The position numbers and the translations under genes were made by a program. A DNA stretch of 64,000 nt from Arcobacter cloacae. Lineage in GTDB: Bacteria > Campylobacterota > Campylobacteria > Campylobacterales > Arcobacteraceae. A model generated the notes under the pieces. That model was not told where the DNA came from, made no database searches, and worked only from the letters and a program-made list of their open reading frames with translations. This document shows, in pieces, positions 28,854 to 35,719 of the stretch; the first letter of the stretch is position 1, and each line of letters begins with the position of its first letter. The stretch spans positions 496,001 to 560,000 of the forward strand of contig NZ_CP053833.1 in NCBI RefSeq assembly GCF_013201935.1, given 5' to 3'.

Positions 28854-29561
28854 ATGAACAAAACAGACATAACAAACTTGGTAACAGTGCTAATAATGGC
28901 ATATGGTTATTCAAATGGAAATAATGTGATTTTTATGGTGGGACTTTTTGCATTAAGTGGCGCTGTTACAAATACTTTAGCTATTCATATGTTATTTGAA
29001 AAAGTTCCATTTTTATATGGAAGTGGAGTAATAGAGAGTAAATTTTCAGTTTTTAAAAGCTCAATTCATAGTATGATTATGAATCAGTTTTTTACACCGC
29101 AGAATTTAACAAAATTTTTTCAAGAAGAGGTAAATAGTGCAAAAAATACTATAGATTTTGAGAAAATTTTAAGTAAAACAGATTTTACACCTGCTTATAA
29201 TTCTTTGAAAGAATCAGTAATAGAGTCTCCTTTTGGTGGAATGTTAGGAATGTTTGGAGGAGAAGCTGCACTTGAGCCACTAAAAGAGCCTTTTGTAAAA
29301 AAACTTCAAGCTTCTATCATCTCAATTACAAGTTCACAAGCTTTCCAAGAAGTTGTAAATGAAAGCTTAAAATCAGAAGATTTAAGTGCAGATATACACC
29401 AAAAATTAAGCTTGATAGTTAGTGCAAGACTTGAAGAATTAACTCCTAAAATGGTAAAAGAGTTAGTACAAGAATTAATCAAAGAGCATTTAACATGGCT
29501 TGTTATTTGGGGAGCGGTATTTGGTGGACTGATTGGATTGGTTAGTTCTTTGGTTGCATAA
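28854..29561 (+). CDS. DUF445 family membrane protein
   Basis: 235 residues. Hydrophobic segments lie at about 7-45, with the DUF445 hallmark GAVTNTLAIHMLFEKVPF, and at the C-terminus (LVIWGAVFGGLIGLVSSLVA). The middle is soluble and helical. The family is widespread and membrane-bound, with no agreed function. It is shorter than many DUF445 proteins (around 400), so this is a compact form. AAAGGAGAG gives a strong ribosome-binding site. The gene is divergent from the olsF-like gene. Confidence 0.72.
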   Translation: MNKTDITNLVTVLIMAYGYSNGNNVIFMVGLFALSGAVTNTLAIHMLFEKVPFLYGSGVIESKFSVFKSSIHSMIMNQFFTPQNLTKFFQEEVNSAKNTIDFEKILSKTDFTPAYNSLKESVIESPFGGMLGMFGGEAALEPLKEPFVKKLQASIISITSSQAFQEVVNESLKSEDLSADIHQKLSLIVSARLEELTPKMVKELVQELIKEHLTWLVIWGAVFGGLIGLVSSLVA

Positions 29562-29575
29562 AATAAGTTTTATAT

Positions 29576-29605
29576 TTCAAAAGTTAGAATAAACTAACTT
29601 TTGAA
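29576..29605. terminator. Perfect 12-bp stem between the convergent DUF445 and coiled-coil genes
   Basis: TTCAAAAGTTAG pairs with CTAACTTTTGAA around AATAAA. The T-tract is weak on both strands, but the position between two converging genes fits a shared terminator. Confidence 0.7.
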
Positions 29606-29608
29606 TAT

Positions 29609-29845
29609 TTATGAGTAGTAAGAAAAAGGTTCTTTTTTCTCTTCCTCTTTAAACTCTAAAGCAGATTTTAAAGTCTCTATCTCTTTTTGTAAATCTTTTT
29701 TTTCATCTTCTAGTTTATTGATTTTAGATTTTAGATTTTCTATCTCATTGTGTAAGATTTCATTTCTTTTTCTTAAAATCAAAGCTTCATTTCTTGATTT
29801 TTCTGATTCTTCCATAGCAATTTTACTTAATAACTCGTAATTCAT
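29609..29845 (-). CDS. Small coiled-coil protein
   Basis: 78 residues, nearly all predicted helix. Heptad-like repeats run through residues ~20-68 (EILHNEIENLKSKINKLEDE and on), and the tail is KEPFSYYS. There is no membrane segment, cysteine or enzyme motif. I do not recognise a family; it resembles small structural or scaffold coiled coils. A good SD (AAGGA) precedes the ATG at 29845. It is convergent with the DUF445 gene. Confidence 0.6.
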   Translation of the reverse strand: MNYELLSKIAMEESEKSRNEALILRKRNEILHNEIENLKSKINKLEDEKKDLQKEIETLKSALEFKEEEKKEPFSYYS

Positions 29846-29979
29846 TTTGAATCCTTGAAAAGAAATTTCTTATCTATATTGTTATTTTACTCTAAATAGG
29901 ATAATTTTACTATTTTATTGCACAATGAATAACAAAACTTTAATATGTTAGAATAAACCAAAAATTTTTAGGGATATTT

Positions 29980-30285
29980 ATGGCTGGAATAGAGGTATTA
30001 GTTTTACTTGATGTTGGTGGTTTAGAAGACAAAGAGAAATTTGATAAACATGTTAAAAAAGAGGGATTTAAAGCAGTCGATGGGGAAGATTTTGTCTATA
30101 CGGCAAACTCAACAACTACAACTTTTTCTACAAAAGCATACATTTTAGAAGTATTTAAAAAAGGGCTTTTAAAAAATAATTTTAACGATGCAAATTTAAT
30201 TTTCTTATTAAATGAAACACCTTATCCTACATATTATTTTGATAAAAATACAAATGATTTTGAGTTAGTACAAGTAGAGAAATAG
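29980..30285 (+). CDS. Hypothetical protein, possible ferredoxin-like alpha/beta fold
   Basis: 101 residues of unknown function. The predicted order is strand (IEVLVLLDV), helix (KEKFDKHVKKEG), strand (FKAVDGEDFVYTANS), helix (KAYILEVFKKGLL), strand (ANLIFLLNE). This would suit a small ferredoxin-like fold, but no catalytic residues can be named. It has an SD-like AGGGATA. It lies eight bases before the methyltransferase that opens the restriction locus, and may be the ancestral upstream neighbour of mfd rather than part of the locus. Confidence 0.55.
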   Translation: MAGIEVLVLLDVGGLEDKEKFDKHVKKEGFKAVDGEDFVYTANSTTTTFSTKAYILEVFKKGLLKNNFNDANLIFLLNETPYPTYYFDKNTNDFELVQVEK

Positions 30286-30293
30286 GAAATAAA

Positions 30294-31169
30294 TTGACAA
30301 GTCCAGTACAAATAAAAAACGATTATCAACCTTTTGTAAAATGGGTGGGAGGAAAAAGAGGATTATTATCTCAAATAATTCCGCTATTACCTCGAAATTT
30401 CAATAACTACTTTGAACCATTTGTTGGTGGTGGAGCTTTGTTTTTTGAACTTTGTAAAATGGGTTTATTGAAAAACAAAGAGGTTTATTTGTTTGATATA
30501 AATGCCGAACTTATAAACGCTTATACTGTTGTAAAAAAACATCCAAACCAACTAATAAATGAACTTGAAAACTTCAAAATTAATCACTCAAAAGAGTTTT
30601 ATTATGAGGTTAGAAGTTGGGATAGGGAAAATGATTTTTTACAAAGAAGCGATATACAAAGGGCTTCAAGATTTATTTATCTAAACAAAACTTGTTTTAA
30701 CGGACTTTATAGGGTAAATAAAAACAATCAAAATAATGTTCCAATGGGAAGTTATAAAAATCCAAATATTTGTGATTATAGTGTGATTTTGAGTGCAAGT
30801 ACAGCTTTGCAAAATGCAAATATTTTAAATGCAAGTTATAAAGAAGTTTTAAAATATGCTTGTAAAAATGATTTGGTTTATTTTGATCCTCCCTATTATC
30901 CACTTACTCAAACTGCTAGTTTTACATCTTATAGCGAGTTTGAATTTTTGGAAAAAGAACAAATAGAACTTTATGAAATTTTTAAAAGTTTGAGTGAAAA
31001 AGGGTGTAATGTATTGCATAGTAACTCTGATACAGAGTTTATAAAAAATTTGTATGAAGAATTTGAGATAAAAGAAATTTTTGCAAATAGGTTTATAAAT
31101 AGTAAAAGTAGTGAGCGTGGGAAGATTAGTGAAATTATTGTGAGGAATGAAAATGTATATAATTTCTAA
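30294..31169 (+). CDS. dam: DNA adenine methyltransferase, Dam/DpnM (D12) class
   Basis: An N6-adenine methyltransferase of the alpha (D12) class, probably for GATC. Motif X is FVKWVGGKRGLL near residues 14-25, motif I YFEPFVGGGALFFEL near 41-55, and motif IV DPPYYP near 198-203. FIYLNKTCFNGLYRVN is typical of Dam/DpnII-type enzymes, and the 291 residues fit. The start is TTG behind AGGAAATA. The endonuclease encoded at 33570 resembles DpnII/MboI, which supports the GATC assignment. It overlaps the OLD gene by 17-23 bases. The inferred role is to protect host DNA from the partner endonuclease. Confidence 0.88.
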   Translation: MTSPVQIKNDYQPFVKWVGGKRGLLSQIIPLLPRNFNNYFEPFVGGGALFFELCKMGLLKNKEVYLFDINAELINAYTVVKKHPNQLINELENFKINHSKEFYYEVRSWDRENDFLQRSDIQRASRFIYLNKTCFNGLYRVNKNNQNNVPMGSYKNPNICDYSVILSASTALQNANILNASYKEVLKYACKNDLVYFDPPYYPLTQTASFTSYSEFEFLEKEQIELYEIFKSLSEKGCNVLHSNSDTEFIKNLYEEFEIKEIFANRFINSKSSERGKISEIIVRNENVYNF

Positions 31170-32910
31170 AATTATAATTAAAAGATTTAGATCTAATTTT
31201 GATTTAAAATTAGATATTGAGAATAATAGTATTGTAACTATTTGTGGTGCTAATAATAGTGGGAAAACGAATACATTACGAGCTATAAATATTTTTTTTA
31301 ATCCTTCTCTTTACGAAAGAAGTAAGGATGTTCCTTTCCATAAATTGGAAGGTTCAAGAGGAGCATCTCAATACCCAGAAATAACACTAATTTTAAAAAA
31401 TAATGATGAAGAATATGAAATTACAAGAAGTTTTGGAATGGATGATGGTACCTTTTTATCATTAACTGGTAAAAAATATAATTCAAAAATACCTAATAAT
31501 AAACAAAATATGAGTGGAGACTCAATAAATAGCATTTTAAATCATTTTGATATTTATTCTATAGAAACAATTAATGTTAATTTTCCTGAATTAATAAATA
31601 AAATTATTACTGATGTTTATGAAATTGAATTTTCTAAAAGTAGAATTAGCAATGATTTAAGAACAGCTTTTAGTAAATATGTAGATGGAGTTTTACAAAA
31701 GTTGAATACATTAGCAAAAGATATTTCTTCTGATTTTAAATTATTTAATATGAATTGGGGAGTTGAATTTGCATCAAAAACTGATATAAAAAAGTTTACA
31801 GATTTAATTAATGATGATATTGAGTTTTTAATAAAAGACAACTCTAATAAATATGTAGATTCAAAAGGTTCTGGTTTACAAAAATTAGCATATTTTTTAC
31901 TTATATCAAGAATAATAGAAACAAGAAAGGATAAAAATATAATACTATTAATTGATGAACCAGATACTTTTTTACATAATAAATTACAGATTTTATTGAA
32001 AAATAAATTAAATACTTTATTAAATAAATCACAAATATTTATTACAACTCACTCAAAAACTTTAATTGACACTTATACACTTAAAAACGTTTTTTTGTAC
32101 GATGTCGATTATAGTGAAAAATATTACGTTAGGATAAAAGGTAAAGAGATATTTCAAACTACTACGAAACTTATTGATTTAAATAAAGATGAAGGTTCAA
32201 AAAAAATTAAAGAATATTTAGGAATAGAAGAAGATAATTATGATTTATTATCAAGTTATAGTATTTTAGTTGAAGGAGATTCTGATAAAAAATATTTAGA
32301 AGAAATTGCAAAATATTTAAGTATTAAATTGCCTAAAATAGAATCAGTTGATGGGGCAGATAATGTTGAAAAATATTTAAATTTTTACAATTCTGTTTAT
32401 AAAACTATTCCTGATAAGAAACCTAAAATTTTAGTTCTTTTAGATAATGATTCAAAAGGTAAAGAAGTTTTTACTAAAATAAATAAGAAAATAGCAAGTT
32501 ATCAAAATTTGTCAATAAAAGTTTTCTTTATAACAGGGAAAAATGACTACATAGAATATGAAAATTATGAAATTGAAGATTTTGTTGATTATAAAATTTT
32601 GTTGTATTTAACAAATGAAATTTTATTCAAAGCAGGTTATAAAAAAATATCAGAAAAAGATTTAACTAAAAAATTAAAAAATAAAGAATTAAAAAAAAGG
32701 GGTATTTTATCATTATTGGAAATTGCAAAAAGTGAGGCTAATAGTGATGGAACAAATATTAGTATTGAAACTGAAAAGTTTAAAAAGAATTTAGCAGAAC
32801 ATTTTACTATTGAGGGAAATAAAAAATTAATTGATATGATGAATATAAGTGAACAGATTAAAAAAATTAAAGAGTTTATTATAAAAATTTCTGAATATAA
32901 TAATTTGTAA
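31153..32910 (+). CDS. OLD-family ATPase with C-terminal TOPRIM nuclease domain
   Basis: About 585 residues. The N-terminal ABC/SMC-like ATPase has the Walker A GANNSGKT (~30-37), Walker B ILLIDEPDTFL (~265) and a switch histidine in FITTHSKTL. A TOPRIM domain follows: the acidic LVEGDSDKKYLEE (~372) and VLLDNDSKG (~428, DxD). This layout is that of overcoming-lysogenization-defect (OLD) nucleases, many of which act in phage defence. No UvrD-like helicase sits beside it, so it is not a standard Gabija pair. I prefer ATG 31153 to 31147 for SD spacing (GAGG). It is embedded between a methyltransferase and an endonuclease gene. Confidence 0.83.
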   Translation: MYIISKIIIKRFRSNFDLKLDIENNSIVTICGANNSGKTNTLRAINIFFNPSLYERSKDVPFHKLEGSRGASQYPEITLILKNNDEEYEITRSFGMDDGTFLSLTGKKYNSKIPNNKQNMSGDSINSILNHFDIYSIETINVNFPELINKIITDVYEIEFSKSRISNDLRTAFSKYVDGVLQKLNTLAKDISSDFKLFNMNWGVEFASKTDIKKFTDLINDDIEFLIKDNSNKYVDSKGSGLQKLAYFLLISRIIETRKDKNIILLIDEPDTFLHNKLQILLKNKLNTLLNKSQIFITTHSKTLIDTYTLKNVFLYDVDYSEKYYVRIKGKEIFQTTTKLIDLNKDEGSKKIKEYLGIEEDNYDLLSSYSILVEGDSDKKYLEEIAKYLSIKLPKIESVDGADNVEKYLNFYNSVYKTIPDKKPKILVLLDNDSKGKEVFTKINKKIASYQNLSIKVFFITGKNDYIEYENYEIEDFVDYKILLYLTNEILFKAGYKKISEKDLTKKLKNKELKKRGILSLLEIAKSEANSDGTNISIETEKFKKNLAEHFTIEGNKKLIDMMNISEQIKKIKEFIIKISEYNNL

Positions 32911-32921
32911 AGGAATAAAAT

Positions 32922-32996
32922 ATGATTAGAGGTAGACTTGGTACACAAACAGGAATAAGTTTTGAAGGTAGAGTAGATATTATTTTGAATATTTAG
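32922..32996 (+). CDS. Possible 24-residue peptide or gene remnant
   Basis: A strong SD (AAAGGA) and an ATG open a 24-codon frame beginning MIRGRLGTQTGISFEGR and ending at TAG 32994-32996. It follows the OLD gene by 11 bases. It may be the stub of a gene lost from the locus, or a small peptide. I do not recognise it. Confidence 0.25.
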   Translation: MIRGRLGTQTGISFEGRVDIILNI

Positions 32997-33052
32997 TTTT
33001 AAATGTGCACCTAATATAGAAGTTGTTTAATTAAAAATTTGAAGGAAAAAAT

Positions 33053-33577
33053 ATGATAAGAAATGACGATTCACAAAATGTTAATTTGGCTAATATAGAA
33101 AATTATATAACAAGAAGTACTATTAGACAATTTTTGTTACAAATATGGTCTGCAGAAATGATTGCAACGAAGTATAGATATTTTGTTGAAATACTAAATA
33201 ATGGTAATAGAATATATTTGGAACGACCAGGTAGATTAAATAAAGGATGTGATTTTGTAATTTATATAGAAAATCAATTTTTATGGGGTAATGGAAATGA
33301 TAGACCACCTGCTCATGAATTTATTTTTAATGATTTGAATTCAAAAAAACAAATTTTGAATACACAAGAATGGAGTAGTTTACTTAATGCTATTGAAGTA
33401 ATTTTCAATTGTGGAAATTATAATGATACATTGCCTTATACATCTAATTTACCTAATATAGGATTAGAATACGAGTTATTACTTAAACTACTAAGATGGT
33501 TTTTTATTGAACAAGATTTAACATATTGGTCTGGTACTGGTAGAGAGATGTTATATCAAGGTATTTTAAATGTATGA
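33053..33577 (+). CDS. Hypothetical protein of the restriction locus
   Basis: 174 residues of unknown family. It looks soluble, with aromatic-rich segments (FLLQIWSAEMIATKYRYF; LLRWFFIEQDLTYWSGTGRE) and a short basic-to-acidic middle (GRLNKGCDFVIYIENQF). No classical nuclease, methyltransferase or HTH signature is seen. It has an AAGGAAA ribosome site, and its stop overlaps the endonuclease start by 8 bases, so it is made together with the endonuclease. That coupling suggests an accessory subunit or regulator of the endonuclease, which is inference only. Confidence 0.6.
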   Translation: MIRNDDSQNVNLANIENYITRSTIRQFLLQIWSAEMIATKYRYFVEILNNGNRIYLERPGRLNKGCDFVIYIENQFLWGNGNDRPPAHEFIFNDLNSKKQILNTQEWSSLLNAIEVIFNCGNYNDTLPYTSNLPNIGLEYELLLKLLRWFFIEQDLTYWSGTGREMLYQGILNV

Positions 33578-34451
33578 GTTTGAAACTCTAAAAACAACAT
33601 TGCAAGACTCAATTTTTACTTGGGATTATTTTACAGATTTTGAAAAAGTAAAAACAAATGTTAAAAAAATAGAAAAAGAATTAAATCTTTTAAATTATTT
33701 AATTGGTAAAGAAAATATTGAAGAAGAGTTTTTATCATTGGTTGAAGAGTATCCAAAGGTGAGAAAAATACTTCCTATTTTAATAGCAATTAGAGATGAT
33801 AAACTTTCTTCAACTCCAATAATTACAGATATGCAAAGTTTAATTCCCCAAAATAAAAGATATATTTTTAATGATGAAATAGATGAAAATATCAAAAAAG
33901 AGTTACTTTTATTTTTTAGAGAAACTGGATTAAAAGATTTTTTTGAAAATAAGGCTGTTAAAAATTTGGTCGATTATTGTGTGGGCGTGGAAGTTGGATT
34001 TGATACAAATGCAAGAAAAAATAGAACTGGTATTTTGATGGAAAATATAGTTGGAAAGTATCTACAAAACTATTGTTCTAAATATACAAATTTCTCATTT
34101 ATCGAACAAGGAACTCAAAAAAGAATAAAAGATTTTTTTAATTATGATATAGAAATTGATAAAAATAGTAGAAGATTTGATTTTGCTTTGTATGACAAAG
34201 TATTAAATAAACTATTTTTGATTGAAGTAAATTATTATAGTGGTGGTGGTTCAAAATTAAAAGCAACAGCTGGAGAATACCAATACTTAAATGATTTTTT
34301 AAAAGCACAAAATCTTACTTTTATTTGGATAACTGATGGAATGGGCTGGAATACTGCACTTAGACCGTTGGAAGAAACATTTAATCATAATGATTATGTT
34401 ATTAATCTTGAAATGCTTAAAAGTGGTGTTTTGGATGAAATTTGTAAATAA
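33570..34451 (+). CDS. Type II restriction endonuclease, DpnII/MboI family (GATC)
   Basis: 293 residues. The family-typical GFDTNARKNRTG...ME segment lies near 147-160. The PD-(D/E)XK-like core is RRFDFALYD followed by LFLIEVNYYSGGGSKLK (~201-230), in which Asp and Glu supply metal ligands. GEYQYLNDFLK and FIWITDGMGW follow. These match the DpnII/MboI endonucleases that cut unmethylated GATC. The Dam-type methyltransferase three genes upstream is the obvious modification partner. The start lies inside the preceding gene (8-base overlap). No premature stop is seen, so the enzyme appears functional. Confidence 0.87.
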   Translation: MYEFETLKTTLQDSIFTWDYFTDFEKVKTNVKKIEKELNLLNYLIGKENIEEEFLSLVEEYPKVRKILPILIAIRDDKLSSTPIITDMQSLIPQNKRYIFNDEIDENIKKELLLFFRETGLKDFFENKAVKNLVDYCVGVEVGFDTNARKNRTGILMENIVGKYLQNYCSKYTNFSFIEQGTQKRIKDFFNYDIEIDKNSRRFDFALYDKVLNKLFLIEVNYYSGGGSKLKATAGEYQYLNDFLKAQNLTFIWITDGMGWNTALRPLEETFNHNDYVINLEMLKSGVLDEICK

Positions 34452-34456
34452 AAAAA

Positions 34457-34492
34457 TATATTTTGTAAACAGTTTTATATACAAAATATAAA
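34457..34492 (+). promoter_or_regulatory. Operator-like 11-bp inverted repeat overlapping a promoter, upstream of the HTH gene
   Basis: TATATTTTGTA (34457-34467) and TACAAAATATA (34480-34490) are perfect inverted arms 12 bases apart. A possible -35 TTGTAA (34463-34468) lies in the left arm, and a -10 TATAAA (34487-34492) overlaps the right arm, with an 18-bp spacer. A protein bound here would block the promoter. The natural candidate is the HTH protein encoded 16 bases downstream. No T-run follows, so a terminator is less likely. Confidence 0.6.
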
Positions 34493-34507
34493 AAATGAGA
34501 TATAATT

Positions 34508-34705
34508 ATGTTAGAAAAAGATATTAAAATTGAGTTGATAAAAAGAGGTTTAAAACCAAGTGATGTTTATAAATCATTAAATATTGAAAGGGCTTTATTT
34601 TATCAAGCTATAAGAAGTACAAACTTAACCAATAAAACTTTATTAAAAATATTGGATTATTTAAAGTTAGAAATATCTGTTTCACTAAAACATAAGGATA
34701 ATTAA
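34508..34705 (+). CDS. Small HTH DNA-binding protein, candidate controller
   Basis: 65 residues, nearly all helical, with a helix-turn-helix read as IKIELIKRGLKPSDVYKSL then IERALFYQAIRSTNLTNKT. It resembles small Xre/phage-type regulators, but is not close to any C protein I can name. It follows the inverted repeat by 16 bases, and its stop overlaps the next ATG (TAATG). In many type II systems a small HTH controller sets the balance of methylase and endonuclease. The same job is inferred here, probably by autorepression. Confidence 0.6.
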   Translation: MLEKDIKIELIKRGLKPSDVYKSLNIERALFYQAIRSTNLTNKTLLKILDYLKLEISVSLKHKDN

Positions 34706-34962
34706 TGCAACATTTTGAAAAATTGTATATTGCAAATATAGAAGAAGTTTCTAAAAAAGTTGAAAATAGTTTTTTATTTTGTGGTAAAAATTGGGATTTT
34801 TATTTCACAAAAAGAGATAATAAAACTGATTTTGAAGAGTTAGAAAATGTTAAATATATCGAATTTGTAGATAAAAAAGATTTTGAAAGTTTTATTTTGA
34901 GTAATCAAATTATAGATTATTCAATAGAGTTAGATAAATCAATGGTTTTATATCATGGCTAA
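34705..34962 (+). CDS. Hypothetical 85-residue protein
   Basis: An acidic, soluble-looking protein with alternating strand and helix (FLFCGKNWDFYFTKRD, KYIEFVDKKDFESFIL). I recognise no family. It is coupled to both neighbours: TAATG with the HTH gene, and an 8-base overlap with the methyltransferase. That arrangement points to a small partner or inhibitor of one of them, but nothing in the sequence settles it. Confidence 0.5.
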   Translation: MQHFEKLYIANIEEVSKKVENSFLFCGKNWDFYFTKRDNKTDFEELENVKYIEFVDKKDFESFILSNQIIDYSIELDKSMVLYHG

Positions 34963-35719
34963 AATAAAAAAACTTAACCCTGAAAACTTTGAACAAGAAT
35001 GCACAACTGTTTGGAGTTTTGAACGAAGAGGAAATTGGGCAACTCATAACTCAAAATATAGAGGAAATTGGTCGCCAGATGTTGTAAGAAATTTACTTCT
35101 TAGATATTCAAATGAAAATGATTATTTACTTGATCCTATGATAGGTGGTGGAACTACTGCTATTGAATGTAAACTTTTAAATAGAAATTTATTAGCACTT
35201 GATATAAATCCAAATGCAATAGAACTTACAAATACAGCTTTAAATTTTGAATGTGAATTTAATCCAAAAATAAAAGTTGAACTGAATGATGCAAGAAATT
35301 TAGGAATGTTAAAAAATGAGAGTATAGATTTTGTACTTAATCATCCACCTTATGCAGATATTGTTAAATATAGTGAAAAACAAATTGAAGAAGATTTATC
35401 AAATATTCACGATTTGGAAAAGTTTTGTGATGAATATGAAAAAGTTATAAAAGAGTTATTTAGAGTTTTAAAACCAAATAAATATTGTGCAATTCTGATA
35501 GGTGACACAAGAAGAAACAAAATGTATCAGCCTTTGGCTTTTATGGTAATGCAAAGATTTTTACAAAATGGATTTACATTAAAAGAAGATATTATAAAAC
35601 ACCAACATAATTGTAAAGCTACGGGATTTTGGGTAAACAAAAGTAAAGAAGCAAATTTTTTATTGATTATGCACGAGCATTTATTTGTGTTTCAAAAATT
35701 AAATGAAAAAGAGAAATAG
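34955..35719 (+). CDS. DNA methyltransferase, N4-cytosine/N6-adenine type
   Basis: 254 residues. The SAM-binding motif I is LDPMIGGGTTAIECKLLNRN near 52-71. The catalytic motif IV is NHPPYAD near 129-135, where relatives have THPPY. WSFERRGNWATHNSKYRGNW and KYCAILIGDTRRNKMYQPL are shared with a family of compact DNA methyltransferases. Motif I precedes motif IV with little room for a target-recognition domain, so the site cannot be predicted. It might be a DpnA-like second methylase or an independent orphan. Its TAG stop overlaps the mfd GTG by one base, so mfd is coupled to the locus. Confidence 0.78.
   Translation: MAKIKKLNPENFEQECTTVWSFERRGNWATHNSKYRGNWSPDVVRNLLLRYSNENDYLLDPMIGGGTTAIECKLLNRNLLALDINPNAIELTNTALNFECEFNPKIKVELNDARNLGMLKNESIDFVLNHPPYADIVKYSEKQIEEDLSNIHDLEKFCDEYEKVIKELFRVLKPNKYCAILIGDTRRNKMYQPLAFMVMQRFLQNGFTLKEDIIKHQHNCKATGFWVNKSKEANFLLIMHEHLFVFQKLNEKEK

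Noticed and set aside
31153-32910. OLD protein as GajA of a Gabija system
   Set aside because: No UvrD-like GajB helicase lies next to it; both neighbours are restriction-locus genes.
34501-34506. TATAAT directly before the HTH gene as its -10 box
   Set aside because: It lies one base from the ATG, so transcription would begin inside the gene; the box at 34487-34492 fits better.
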